Assembly: GCA_028280575.1 (NCBI GenBank)
Contig: JANQLN010000068.1
Coordinates: 25,850 to 89,849, forward strand
Length of the DNA stretch: 64,000 bases
From: Clostridia bacterium
GTDB taxonomy: Bacteria > Bacillota > Clostridia > Acetivibrionales > STF1-152
Direction of reading: 5' to 3'
The notes beneath the pieces were generated by a model, which was given only the letters and a program-made list of their open reading frames with translations, did not search any database and was not told the DNA's origin. Below, in pieces: positions 17,000 to 25,970 of this stretch. The position numbers and the translations under genes were made by a program. The stretch's first letter is position 1. Each line of letters begins with the position of its first letter.

Positions 17000-18850
17000 A
17001 TGCTGGGTAAACAGAATATTGAAACATATATACGGAAGAACTTACAATTGGGTGGCCGGGTTTTAGACGGACATAAGCAAAAAAATGTTATTTACGCAAA
17101 ACTTGTGATCGGGGATAAAGTTGATATATCTGACTTTGATGATATTCTGAATAAATTGTATTATAGATATGATTGTGGTGATTTTGATGTTAACTTACTG
17201 GTAAGAATACTTTATTTGTATAGCAATACCGGGCAATTAACTGAGGAAACAAAAGATGCGATTAAGCAAGCCTTGCTTGATTTTGACTATTGGTTTAGTA
17301 AAAACAATAAAAATCCAGGCAAACATATTTTCTGGACGGAAAACCATGTAATGCAATTTTATACGGCTGAATACCTTCTTGCCCAATTCTATCCTGACGA
17401 TACATTCAGAATGAGAGAGAAAAAGGGCAAAGACATGCTGGGCATGTTAAAGGATCGTGTCCTAGATTGGATTTGGATAAAGGCCAAAACCGGATTCTGC
17501 GAGTGGAACTCCAATGCATATACGGGAGGCAATATTTATGCGTTACTCAATATTTATGACTTTTCCGGGGATATGATTGTTCGTAATAAGGCAAAAGACT
17601 TATTGGACATCATTATGCTTGATATTGCAGTTAACTCATATAAGGGCAGCTTTGCTTCTACACATGGCCGTGCTTATGTTAACCATGTGATTTCCACAAA
17701 AAATGATAACACTTCATTAGCAACAAAAATATTATGGGACAATATATGCGGATTTAATGCAATCAGTTCCAACAGCGGTCTCGCTCTAATGACGAGCGGC
17801 TACGATACCCCGTCCATAATAAACAAAATTGCTTGTAACGAACAAGAAGTATTGCTCACTAAAGAACAGCAGAGCTTCAATGTGGAGGATGGCCCGGCTT
17901 TAGGTAAGGGCTTTGAGGATGAGGAAGACCTGACTTTATATTGGCATAACATGGGCTACACCCATCACGATATATTAGAAAAAAACCTTGAAATGGAAAA
18001 AAAATATCATCTAAACATTAATGAATGGCCATATAGAGAATATTTGCACCTTAAGAATAACATGCACAGCAAATCGAAAGAAGGTGCCTGTTATGACCAC
18101 AATTATTTAAGCAGAGTCAATTTTACAACCTGTAAAACGCCTGACTACATGATTAGCTGCGCACAAGATTTCAGAAAAGGCGGGTATGGATTTCAGCAGC
18201 ATATATGGCAGGCAACAATGGATGGTGATATTACGGTATTTACAAACCACCCTGGCCCAAATACCCGGCCTTGTTATTGGGCAGGCAGCTATTATTTGCC
18301 AAGAGCGGTACAATACAAAAACACCGTCATAAGCATTCATGACATTAAAAGGAAATGCCATTTTGAATTCACCCATGCACATTTCCCGAGAAGCAAATTT
18401 GATGAAGTCTGTGAAATTGATGGATGGATATTTGGTAGAAAAGGAGATGGCTACATTGCATTGTGTTCGCAAAATCATTATGAGTGGAATAATGAGCATC
18501 CATATCTCAATTGTGATGTGGTATGCAAAGCCAGAGAGAACATTTGGATATGCCAGATGGGGAGAAAAGAGGATGATGTCAGTTATAAATACTTTGTTGC
18601 CGGCATTTTGAGAAGTCAATTGACCTTTTCAGCTCAATCTGTAAAATATGCGACTCCTAAAGGCGATGTGCTTGAATTCGGCTGGGACGGTGATTTGCTG
18701 GTAAACGGCCAAGTAGAGAAAATCCGGGACTACAAGCGGTTTGACAATAAGTATTGCCAAAGTGAATATATGAGCGGAATATATAAGATTAGTGACGGAA
18801 CTGACAGTATTGAATATGATTTTACGGATATAAAAAAAATTGATACATAG
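17000..18850 (+). CDS. Unrecognised toroid-type protein of a sugar locus
   Basis: The product has 616 residues and no signal peptide. The N-terminal half has helical repeats with conserved-looking blocks: WTENHVMQFYTAEYLLAQFY, GFCEWNSNAYTGGNIYALLN and ASTHGRAYVNHV. This pattern is reminiscent of (alpha/alpha) toroid polysaccharide lyases and heparinase II/III-like proteins, and the C-terminal third is beta-rich. I cannot place it in a named family. Location after the importer suggests an intracellular lyase or hydrolase on imported oligosaccharide. ATG 17000 is preferred to TTG 16994 because AGGGGG (16987-16992) is seven bases upstream. Confidence 0.8.
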   Translation: MLGKQNIETYIRKNLQLGGRVLDGHKQKNVIYAKLVIGDKVDISDFDDILNKLYYRYDCGDFDVNLLVRILYLYSNTGQLTEETKDAIKQALLDFDYWFSKNNKNPGKHIFWTENHVMQFYTAEYLLAQFYPDDTFRMREKKGKDMLGMLKDRVLDWIWIKAKTGFCEWNSNAYTGGNIYALLNIYDFSGDMIVRNKAKDLLDIIMLDIAVNSYKGSFASTHGRAYVNHVISTKNDNTSLATKILWDNICGFNAISSNSGLALMTSGYDTPSIINKIACNEQEVLLTKEQQSFNVEDGPALGKGFEDEEDLTLYWHNMGYTHHDILEKNLEMEKKYHLNINEWPYREYLHLKNNMHSKSKEGACYDHNYLSRVNFTTCKTPDYMISCAQDFRKGGYGFQQHIWQATMDGDITVFTNHPGPNTRPCYWAGSYYLPRAVQYKNTVISIHDIKRKCHFEFTHAHFPRSKFDEVCEIDGWIFGRKGDGYIALCSQNHYEWNNEHPYLNCDVVCKARENIWICQMGRKEDDVSYKYFVAGILRSQLTFSAQSVKYATPKGDVLEFGWDGDLLVNGQVEKIRDYKRFDNKYCQSEYMSGIYKISDGTDSIEYDFTDIKKIDT

Positions 18851-18856
18851 CATTCT

Positions 18857-18890
18857 GTATGAAACGTCTTAATTCTTTATTATGACATGG
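18857..18890 (+). repeat. Dispersed inverted-repeat family, single left arm
   Basis: TGTATGAAACGTCTTAATTC and the following TTTATTATGACATGG match the left arm of the repeat family seen at 30322, 35514, 35601 and 36831. No right arm follows; the sequence runs into the transposase remnant. Confidence 0.45.
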
Positions 18891-19050
18891 TAAGAAAATT
18901 ATATAGGTGAAGCATTGGATATTCGCGTTGAAAAAGATAAAAATGGGAACAGGTGCAAGTATCAAGCAGCTTGAGAAGGGTCTTGGAATAGGAAGAAATA
19001 TAATTCAAAAAACTTAATCAGCAAGTCAAACAAAACGTCCCCTTGACTCC
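18870..19050 (+). mobile_element. IS200-like (RAYT-type) element remnant A, 3' part and right end
   Basis: The sequence matches the 3' part of the element at 28755-29211. One frame encodes GTGASIKQLEKGLGIGRNII followed by QKT and a stop, which fits the C-terminus of REP-associated tyrosine (Y1) transposases. The right end carries CAAGTCAAACAAAACGTCCC followed by CTTGACT, shared with two other elements in this window. The 5' half of the gene and the left end are missing. Confidence 0.6.
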
Positions 19051-19060
19051 CAACTATTTC

Positions 19061-19089
19061 TTGTTGTCAATAGGGTAATAGTATATAAT
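19061..19089 (+). promoter_or_regulatory. Promoter of the MNT/HEPN pair
   Basis: TTGTTG (19061-19066) and TATAAT (19084-19089) are 17 bases apart, directly after the right end of element A. Confidence 0.55.
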
Positions 19090-19131
19090 TATATGTGTGA
19101 ATGAATAGCAATAGTATAAAGGTTGATTAAT

Positions 19132-19533
19132 ATGGAAGAATACTTTAATACAATAAAAGAATACTTAATAAAAAAACTGGATCCACACCTGATAATCATA
19201 TTTGGATCTGCAATACGTGGCGAAATGAACGATGAAAGTGATATAGATGTTGGTTTTCTCAATGAACAAAAAAATGACCCATATCGAATTTTCTTGCTGT
19301 CACAAGAACTTGCAAATATAGTTGGAAAAGATATTGACCTTGTGGATATGTCGAAATCCTCTACAGTTATGCAGGTGCAAATAATTAGTAGTGGTAAAAT
19401 AATATATAATGCCAACTACGTTAAAAGTGCGGCTTTTATGATGAAATCCTTCAAGCAGTATGCAATGCTCAATGAAGAGAGAAAATGTATTTTGGATAAA
19501 ATAAATGAAAGAGGTAGTATTTATGCAAAATGA
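19132..19533 (+). CDS. MNT-domain nucleotidyltransferase antitoxin (MntA-like)
   Basis: The protein has 133 residues. It has the minimal nucleotidyltransferase motif GSAIRGEMNDESDIDVG, with Gly25-Ser26 and the metal-binding Asp37 and Asp39. In characterised MNT/HEPN pairs this enzyme modifies a Tyr of the partner RNase with AMP and so neutralises it. ATG 19132 follows AAAGG at nine bases; TTG 19123 is in frame but less likely. The gene overlaps the HEPN gene by 11 bases, which supports translational coupling. It lies between two decayed transposable elements. Confidence 0.88.
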   Translation: MEEYFNTIKEYLIKKLDPHLIIIFGSAIRGEMNDESDIDVGFLNEQKNDPYRIFLLSQELANIVGKDIDLVDMSKSSTVMQVQIISSGKIIYNANYVKSAAFMMKSFKQYAMLNEERKCILDKINERGSIYAK

Positions 19534-19927
19534 CATAATAATAAATAAATGTGCTACTATAGAAAGATGTATAAAAAGAATAGAACAGGAATATGATAAC
19601 AACTATGAAAATCTGAAAAACTTTACCAAACAAGACTCCATAATTCTTAATATACAAAGGGCTTGTGAAGCCTGTATTGACCTGGCCATGCATATAGTCT
19701 CAATAAAAGGATTGGGAATCCCACAAAAAACAAGAGATGCATTTGATATTCTCTGCAAAAACGACATTATTAGTGAATTATTAAGTAAAAAAATGAAGTC
19801 AATGGTAGGATTCAGAAATATAGCAATCCATGATTATCAGGAATTAAGTTTATCTATTATTAATGAAATTATTAAAAAGCATCTTAATGATTTTACTGAA
19901 TTTACAAGCGTAATATTATCCATATAG
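19523..19927 (+). CDS. HEPN-domain RNase toxin (HepT-like)
   Basis: The protein has 134 residues, all helical, of the DUF86/HepT family. The catalytic RX4HXY motif is R98-NIAI-H103-D-Y105; Tyr105 is the residue that MntA-type enzymes modify. The toxin is expected to cleave RNA when unmodified. ATG 19523 is preferred to the in-frame ATG 19505, because GAAAGAGGTAG precedes it and the family begins here. Both catalytic motifs of the pair are intact, so the module is probably active. Confidence 0.88.
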   Translation: MQNDIIINKCATIERCIKRIEQEYDNNYENLKNFTKQDSIILNIQRACEACIDLAMHIVSIKGLGIPQKTRDAFDILCKNDIISELLSKKMKSMVGFRNIAIHDYQELSLSIINEIIKKHLNDFTEFTSVILSI

Positions 19928-19928
19928 C

Positions 19929-20200
19929 AAGTCAAGGAGTCAGAGTCAAAGGGACGTTTCGTTTGACTTCAACTATATGTAATGTATTTATTAGGGTGAG
20001 ATTAACATACCAGGAAAAGTCAGAATGATAAGTAAAACAGAAATTATCACACTACGGGGAATATTGGAGAATCAAGAAATAGTTGATGCGGATTTTTGTT
20101 TACTTTTCAATTATTGAAGAATTCATAAAATATGAGACTGAATAAAGAACCGTGTAAATGGTAATAATCTCCACATAAAACAAAACGTCCCCTTGACTTC
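19929..20200 (+). mobile_element. IS200-like (RAYT-type) element remnant C, internally deleted, both ends present
   Basis: The left end reads GGGACGTTTCGTTTGACTTC and is followed by ACTATATGTAATGTATTTAT, as in the element at 28755. A frame then encodes PGKVRMISKTEII, the N-terminus of REP-associated tyrosine transposases (usually MPKKVRMISKTGIYH). Most of the gene is deleted. The right end is ACAAAACGTCCCCTTGACTT and abuts the stop of the exporter gene at 20201. At about 270 bp it resembles a non-autonomous element. Confidence 0.6.
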
Positions 20201-21988
20201 CTAAACGGTATACCATTCCATTTGTGCTGTATACATTTTATAATATATACTATCAGGGTTATTTATTAATTCTTGATGTGAGCCGTCCTCATGTATGTAT
20301 CCATCATTAATTACTATAATTCGGTCTGAATATTTGGCAAATCCAAGGCGATGGGATACAAAAAATACCAATCTGTCTTTAGCAAGTGAAAAGACTAATT
20401 TATAAATGTCAATTTCGGCTAACGGGTCAATATAAGAGGTGGGCTCGTCTAAAATCCAAACATTTGCTTTTTCATTAGCTATCAGCCTGGCAATTGCTAA
20501 ACGCTGCCACTGTCCTTTTGATAATTCTATTCCCTCTTCAAGATTACCTAACTTAGTATAAATTCCATCAGGTTTTGTTTTTATGAATTCATACAGGCCA
20601 ACCATCTTTAGTATGTTATTAATTTTATCTGGATTTAGTTCCTTTCCTCCACAACCAATTTCTATATTTTCTTTAACACTCATTTGATAGTGCTTAAAAT
20701 CTTGAATAACTGCAGTAGCACATAAATCATTACAAGAATATTTTCCTTCATAATTTTCAAGCAATGATAGAATAATGGAAACAAATGTAGTTTTTCCGCT
20801 GCCGTTATAACCAACTACTGCTATCTTTTCACCTTTTTTAAATGATATGTTTATTCCCTTTAACACATAATTAACAGTCTGAGAATATTTATATTTTAAA
20901 TTTCTGATTTCTATTAAATTAGTGCTGGCCTGACAATCTATTGTGTTGTGTTCTTTATAATCCATAACTTCATAATAAGCTTCCAAGACTCTTATATACC
21001 AATTACTATTTAGCATAAAAACTGTAAAGCTTTTTACTGTCGAAAATAGATTGGTGAGTAGGGCTACAACCATACTAAAATACCCTATATTATATTCGCC
21101 GTCTGCCACGCCTTGTCCGACAGACAATATGGTTATGATAAATGTAGCTAGAAAAAGGGCAGAAGAAACAAGCTCTGATGAAAATGACAAAACATTTAAC
21201 TTTAAATAATTTTTACGTTCGCATTTATTATAAAATTTATATTTGCTTAAAAAAAAGGCAAAGCTTCCTTCCACCTGTATATTTTGGTGGTTTATCCTAT
21301 TGCCTAGAACTCCTTTGAAGTAATTATTTCTGCGTGTCTCGGGAGAAACGTGTTTTCTCCAATAATCAAGCTGCTTGTCTGTTACAATACCTGCCAAAAT
21401 TATGTTAATTATCAAAGCTATTAATATTACGACCAGAAACATAGTATTTATTTTTGATAAAAGAACTGAATAAACTACAAACATCAATATAATTCTGGCA
21501 ATTTGTGTTATACCGAATACGGCATTGCTATATTGTCCGCTAGCTTTGCGTGCAAAATCAATTTTTTCGTGAAATTGATTGTTTTCATAGTACTCGTATG
21601 ATATATTTGAAAGCTTATTAACTATGCCTTTTTCCACTTCAAAAGATACCTTATCAACGTATTTTGCTGTTATTCTATAATATAAATTACTCAATAATCT
21701 CATAATCAGTAATGCAAGAAGAAACAGTATTATTGATGCAAATATAGTAAAAAAATTATCATCAATTCCTTGCTTTGAATAAACCGATATGCTATTTGTG
21801 GTATATTCCAAAAATTTCAAATCAATAAAGCTAACGCTCATTGTTATACAGGCAAGGACAATAATCATAATAGTATCAAATTTGAATTTTGAATATAGCT
21901 CTTTAATAATTTTCCACTGGATAATAAAGAACTTTTTTGCAGTTATTTTTTCATTCATGTCCTTACTTTTTACTTTTTTACTCTTCAT
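20201..21988 (-). CDS. ABC exporter (fused membrane and ATPase domains), second of a pair
   Basis: The protein has 595 residues. An N-terminal membrane domain with about six helices (residues 35-330) precedes an ATPase domain. The latter has Walker A GYNGSGKTT, Q-loop VIQDFKHYQ, signature LSKGQWQRL (Gly replaced by Lys at the third position), Walker B VWILDEPTSYIDP and switch His in FFVSHRLG. There is no N-terminal C39 peptidase domain. The start overlaps the stop of the preceding exporter gene (ATGA). The two half-transporters probably form a heterodimer exporting the modified peptide of this operon, and may give self-protection. Confidence 0.92.
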   Translation of the reverse strand: MKSKKVKSKDMNEKITAKKFFIIQWKIIKELYSKFKFDTIMIIVLACITMSVSFIDLKFLEYTTNSISVYSKQGIDDNFFTIFASIILFLLALLIMRLLSNLYYRITAKYVDKVSFEVEKGIVNKLSNISYEYYENNQFHEKIDFARKASGQYSNAVFGITQIARIILMFVVYSVLLSKINTMFLVVILIALIINIILAGIVTDKQLDYWRKHVSPETRRNNYFKGVLGNRINHQNIQVEGSFAFFLSKYKFYNKCERKNYLKLNVLSFSSELVSSALFLATFIITILSVGQGVADGEYNIGYFSMVVALLTNLFSTVKSFTVFMLNSNWYIRVLEAYYEVMDYKEHNTIDCQASTNLIEIRNLKYKYSQTVNYVLKGINISFKKGEKIAVVGYNGSGKTTFVSIILSLLENYEGKYSCNDLCATAVIQDFKHYQMSVKENIEIGCGGKELNPDKINNILKMVGLYEFIKTKPDGIYTKLGNLEEGIELSKGQWQRLAIARLIANEKANVWILDEPTSYIDPLAEIDIYKLVFSLAKDRLVFFVSHRLGFAKYSDRIIVINDGYIHEDGSHQELINNPDSIYYKMYTAQMEWYTV

Positions 21989-23802
21989 ACCAATTCAAGT
22001 TTCTCCTCATACACCTTTTTTTGTTCATAAAAAAGCTTTGCATAATAGCCATTTTTTAAAAGCAGCTGTTCATGGGTTCCCTCTTCTGTAATTTTACCAT
22101 TTTCAATCATGATAATCCTATCAGCAAGCCTTGCAAAGCCTATTCTATGTGATATTAGAATAGCTGTTTTACCTTTGATGTTTTCTCTCAGGCCATTTAT
22201 CATATCTATTTCTTTTAGCGGGTCAATAGACGCTGTCGGCTCGTCTAATATTAATATTTCAGGGTTTCCCAAATAAGCTGAGGCGATAATCAGTTTTTGC
22301 CACTCACCCCCGGATAGTTCAACTCCGTCATCATTGTATTCTTTTCCGACAAAAGTATTATCCGAATCCTTATATTTAGATATAAAAGACTCTATACCTG
22401 CTTTTCTATAAGCAATCGTTAATTCGGGCTTGTCATTCATATATTTAATATTCCCAAGGCCGACAATTTCTTTTATTGATAATGAAAAACGCGAAAACTC
22501 TTGCGGAGCCATACCAAAGTATTGAAATACTCTTGATTTTTCTTGTCCAATATCAAAACCATTAATAGCAACCTTTCCTCTTTGCGGATTAAGGCTTCCG
22601 TTAAGTAATTTTGATAACGTTGTTTTTCCGCTGCCGTTATATCCCATTATACTGACAATCTCCCCTTTTTTTAAATGCATTTTTAAATCATTAACAGCCG
22701 GATTATCACTATTTGGATAACAGTATGTTACGTTAATTGATTCTAAGGATTCAAAAGAATCAAATACCAAATTATTTGACTCTTTACACTGCTTATTTAA
22801 TTTTTTCGTCTCAATGTTACCAATAGGAGTTATAAATTCTACATAATCATTTATATATTTAAGGTCTTTATAAAAGCCATTCATTACAGTACTAACGACT
22901 TTATTTATCTGTGTGTATGATGCTTCTATTAAGCCAAACAGCATAACAAATGTACCGATATCGTACTTTTTATAATAAATTCCTGTAACTAATATGAGTA
23001 TCGCAGCTACTCTCAAAAAGAATTTTACTATCAGGGATAAATTATCCAGACTAATTCTTTTAAGCGATAAAGCTAAACGTTCCTGCCGAAGATTAGAATA
23101 GATATTATCCCACTTCTTGAGGATACTACTTTTATAATCATATATGCGGAGCTCTTTTGCATACTCCTTTCCAGTTAACAATTCAACAAAATAATCCCTG
23201 AACCGTTGTTCCTTTATTTGTTTTTTATCAAGTTCATATTCCTTTTTTGAAGTGTATTTCAATGTTATAAATGATATAACGGAACATAATATCGAATATG
23301 CTATCAACATGGGTTCATATATCACAAAAATCATGATTGTACCAAAAATGGTGCCCATATTAGAAAAAAACAACATAATAAGATTATTCAAATAAGAACT
23401 AATCTTTTGTGTATTATTACTTATAAATGAATACCTTTCCATAAACTTCTTATCAAAAAATCTCTCTTGCGGTGTTTCTAAACTTCTCCTCATAAATATA
23501 CTTTGGAAAAGGAAATCAATATTAAGTCGAAAAAAATTATTACCAAATGCTTTGAGAAAACTATTTGATATATCTATAAAATACACAATCATATATGCCA
23601 TGGCAATTCCAAAAAAGGCACCGGTTGTCTGGCCCACTTTAATACTTGAAGATAGCTCATTTATGAGATTTTTATTTAATATATTCAATAAAATACTTAC
23701 GGCCGTTGAAAAAGAAAGTACCAGTATATAAACGAAAATGTAAAAAAAACAATATTTAAATGATTTTTTAATTATCCAAAGGATATTATTTATTTGCTTC
23801 AT
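21985..23802 (-). CDS. ABC exporter (fused membrane and ATPase domains), first of a pair
   Basis: The protein has 605 residues, with six membrane helices in the first half and an ATPase domain in the second: Walker A GYNGSGKTT, signature LSGGEWQKL, Walker B ILILDEPTASIDP and the switch His in ILISHRIG. It lacks a C39 leader-peptidase domain. GAGGAAG precedes ATG 23802. It lies 42 bases after the radical SAM gene and overlaps the next exporter gene by four bases. Heterodimer formation with the 20201-21988 product is inferred from that coupling and from the altered signature in the partner. Confidence 0.92.
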   Translation of the reverse strand: MKQINNILWIIKKSFKYCFFYIFVYILVLSFSTAVSILLNILNKNLINELSSSIKVGQTTGAFFGIAMAYMIVYFIDISNSFLKAFGNNFFRLNIDFLFQSIFMRRSLETPQERFFDKKFMERYSFISNNTQKISSYLNNLIMLFFSNMGTIFGTIMIFVIYEPMLIAYSILCSVISFITLKYTSKKEYELDKKQIKEQRFRDYFVELLTGKEYAKELRIYDYKSSILKKWDNIYSNLRQERLALSLKRISLDNLSLIVKFFLRVAAILILVTGIYYKKYDIGTFVMLFGLIEASYTQINKVVSTVMNGFYKDLKYINDYVEFITPIGNIETKKLNKQCKESNNLVFDSFESLESINVTYCYPNSDNPAVNDLKMHLKKGEIVSIMGYNGSGKTTLSKLLNGSLNPQRGKVAINGFDIGQEKSRVFQYFGMAPQEFSRFSLSIKEIVGLGNIKYMNDKPELTIAYRKAGIESFISKYKDSDNTFVGKEYNDDGVELSGGEWQKLIIASAYLGNPEILILDEPTASIDPLKEIDMINGLRENIKGKTAILISHRIGFARLADRIIMIENGKITEEGTHEQLLLKNGYYAKLFYEQKKVYEEKLELV

Positions 23803-23844
23803 AATGCTTCCTCATTAATTAATTAAGATAATTGTGCTAATATT

Positions 23845-24885
23845 TTAGCTTACAATACTCTTTTTATTTGTTGCATAACGATACAAAAGATGATTAGTTT
23901 GCTTTTTCCTGAATAAACATCCTCCATCAGTTCCATAGAAATTGCCTAAATGAAAAGCTTTACCTCTGCACCCACCTCTGCAAATACTCTTACAAATACA
24001 TTGATTGCAATTTGCCAGCTTTTCTTTACTGGCACTTTTTATGTTATTCAGAATGGTTTTATATTTTTCATTTTTAAAAATGTGTAGTAAATCATGGTCA
24101 TTGATATTACCTAATATATATTCGTCACTATATAATAATTGACACGGCAATACACAACCTTTGTAATTGATACATAAATTAATTTCACTTTTATCATCTG
24201 TTAACGGACAAATATAACCATATTGAATAGGATTTACATCTTCACGGTTATTCTTCATCATTAATTCACCAATTAGCAAATGTATTTTATATAAATCATC
24301 TACATTTTGAATAAACATGTCTTGTTTGCCTGACGCATTTCCTTGTCTTTCTAGGAGCCCAAAAATGGGAAGATAATCATAATATGAAATTAAATTATAA
24401 AACGCTTTTATGTCTTCTTTATTATAAGCTGAGACTACCATTTTCACAAATATTTTTTTAATACCACTCTTTTTTAACTGATCAATATTATGAATTGTTT
24501 TATTGAAGCTTCCATGTCCTCTAACTATATCATTAGTTTCTGCTGTAGCACCATCTAAACTTATTTGCAAAGTTAAAAGTGAATATTTTTTGATATATTC
24601 TATGAACTTGGTATTAATAAGCGTACCATTAGTAACAATAGTAGCATTTAAACCTCTCTTAGTAATATAATCTAGTATTTTCAAAAAATTTTTATGTAAT
24701 AGTGGTTCGCCACCTGACAGTGTTATGGATTTAGCATTACTGATAAACAAATTGTCAACCAATGAACAAATTGCTTTATAAGATATTTCTTCATTGGGAT
24801 TTTTTGGCGACTGGTTATAGCAATGCTTACAACTTAAATTACATTTTGATGTTATTTCAATATAACAATTTCCAATTTTTCTCAT
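23845..24885 (-). CDS. Radical SAM/SPASM peptide maturase
   Basis: The protein has 346 residues. The [4Fe-4S]-AdoMet motif CNLSCKHC has Cys at 15, 19 and 22; SGGEPLLH and VTNGTL follow in the barrel. The C-terminal SPASM region carries CINYKGCVLPC, then ANCNQCICKSICRGGCRGKA and a final DGGC, enough Cys for auxiliary clusters. Enzymes of this type form thioether, C-C or ether crosslinks in ribosomal peptides. GGGTGG lies five bases before ATG 24885; a GTG at 24894 is in frame but has no binding site. It follows the PqqD-domain gene by 17 bases, and the 40-residue Cys-containing peptide encoded at 25607-25729 is the likely substrate. Confidence 0.92.
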   Translation of the reverse strand: MRKIGNCYIEITSKCNLSCKHCYNQSPKNPNEEISYKAICSLVDNLFISNAKSITLSGGEPLLHKNFLKILDYITKRGLNATIVTNGTLINTKFIEYIKKYSLLTLQISLDGATAETNDIVRGHGSFNKTIHNIDQLKKSGIKKIFVKMVVSAYNKEDIKAFYNLISYYDYLPIFGLLERQGNASGKQDMFIQNVDDLYKIHLLIGELMMKNNREDVNPIQYGYICPLTDDKSEINLCINYKGCVLPCQLLYSDEYILGNINDHDLLHIFKNEKYKTILNNIKSASKEKLANCNQCICKSICRGGCRGKAFHLGNFYGTDGGCLFRKKQTNHLLYRYATNKKSIVS

Positions 24886-24902
24886 AATAGCCACCCGTTA
24901 AC

Positions 24903-25463
24903 CTATATTATTTTTTGTATTAGTATACTAGCGTTTAACAATTGATATAAAAAATGATATGTTTCATCTAGCAATTCCTGTTTATCAACCTGAAACTCGT
25001 TTTGTAATGAAAGAATAATTTCAATTAAAGTTGTTTTACCATCAAACTTTTCTAATATATGTTTTTCCAAATCTTCAAGGACATAAACTATATTTTCTTG
25101 TGAATTAAAAATAACATATCCATCATCAATATTCTCTAAATGCAAAGATTTATTTGTAATATAGATTTTGTGCTTGTCATCTTTCATTTGTTCATTCTTA
25201 TCCATCATTTGTTCAATAGTTTCTATTGCTATATCCGTTTCATTTTCTTCATTGCCAAAATCATACTTAGTGCAATACCCTCCTGAAAAACTGAAACAAG
25301 TATCAGAATTGATATTCTTGTAGATACCTTTTTCATCCAGATTATTACTATTAGACCTTTTGCTCATACCCAAACCACATCCTTTATTCATACCCCCTCC
25401 AACTCCTTTGCTCATGCCCACTCCACTTTCTTTTATCAGGCTCCGTTCAGATATTTTTTTCAT
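24903..25463 (-). CDS. PqqD-domain protein with precursor-like Cys motif in an N-terminal extension
   Basis: The protein has 186 residues. From about residue 100 to the end it matches the PqqD/RiPP recognition element fold (IYITNKSLHLENIDDGYVIF, LEKHILEKFDGKTTLIEIIL), which binds leader peptides and presents them to radical SAM enzymes. The first 95 residues are unusual: a Gly/Met/Ser/Lys repeat (GVGMSKGVGGGMNKGCGLGM, residues 14-33) and then CFSFSGGYC (56-64), matching CSNYSGGWC of the precursor in spacing. The extension may itself be a substrate, or a fused precursor. AAGGTG precedes ATG 25463; an upstream in-frame ATG (25487) is less likely. A minus-strand TATAAT at 25518-25523 may give it a second promoter. 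Confidence 0.85.
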   Translation of the reverse strand: MKKISERSLIKESGVGMSKGVGGGMNKGCGLGMSKRSNSNNLDEKGIYKNINSDTCFSFSGGYCTKYDFGNEENETDIAIETIEQMMDKNEQMKDDKHKIYITNKSLHLENIDDGYVIFNSQENIVYVLEDLEKHILEKFDGKTTLIEIILSLQNEFQVDKQELLDETYHFLYQLLNASILIQKII

Positions 25464-25606
25464 ATAACTACACCTTCTTTCAGTCAAATATATTTTTTTT
25501 ATAAAACATCTGTAATAATTATAGAATACACTTTATTGAATAATGAAAGAAAATAAACGATTATAGAACAATATCTTATTAAATCAATTTTCTGTATTCA
25601 AATAAA

Positions 25607-25729
25607 TTATTTCGGACTACAATGGTCATCACACCACCCACCGGAATAATTTGAACAAGCTCCAGCTACAATTTGATTATTGATTGATTCCTGATCCAGC
25701 TTTATGAGTTTAAGTGCTCTCCATTTCAT
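25607..25729 (-). CDS. Putative RiPP precursor peptide (40 residues)
   Basis: A strong AAGGAGGTGG lies five bases before ATG 25729. The peptide starts MKWRALKLIKLDQESINNQI and ends with the core-like CSNYSGGWCDDHCSPK, with Cys at 25, 33 and 37. The first part looks like an amphipathic leader; VAGA before Cys25 could hold the cleavage site. It lies upstream of the PqqD-domain, radical SAM and exporter genes on the same strand, and CSNYSGGWC recurs in altered form in the PqqD-domain protein. Three Cys and several Asn, Asp, Ser and aromatic residues give candidate sites for radical crosslinking. I do not recognise it as a named RiPP class. Confidence 0.8.
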   Translation of the reverse strand: MKWRALKLIKLDQESINNQIVAGACSNYSGGWCDDHCSPK

Positions 25730-25752
25730 GCATACCACCTCCTTTACATTCT

Positions 25753-25781
25753 CTTATAGTATGCTATATAAAATACGTAAA
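25753..25781 (-). promoter_or_regulatory. Promoter of the precursor gene
   Basis: On the minus strand, TTTACG (25776-25781) and TATAAG (25753-25758) are 17 bases apart, about 25 bases before the start codon. A promoter here would let the precursor be made in excess of the enzymes encoded upstream. The rest of the 241-bp gap to the upstream gene shows no gene. Confidence 0.5.
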
Positions 25782-25970
25782 TAGTTAATGATAAGTCTAG
25801 TTTTCGCTTTTCCCTTCATTATTCAATAAATAGCAGTCAATAATTACTTTAATAGGAATTATATCAATTAACATACAGCATACAAAAATGATTTAAACAA
25901 GTTCTTCTATGATTTATTTATTAAATGTATTTTACTCTAATTCCTAAGCTTAGAGATCATTAATTCCATT

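Noticed and set aside
18107..18619. 170-residue minus-strand open frame
   Set aside because: It lies wholly opposite the 17000-18850 gene and shows no motif or ribosome binding site.
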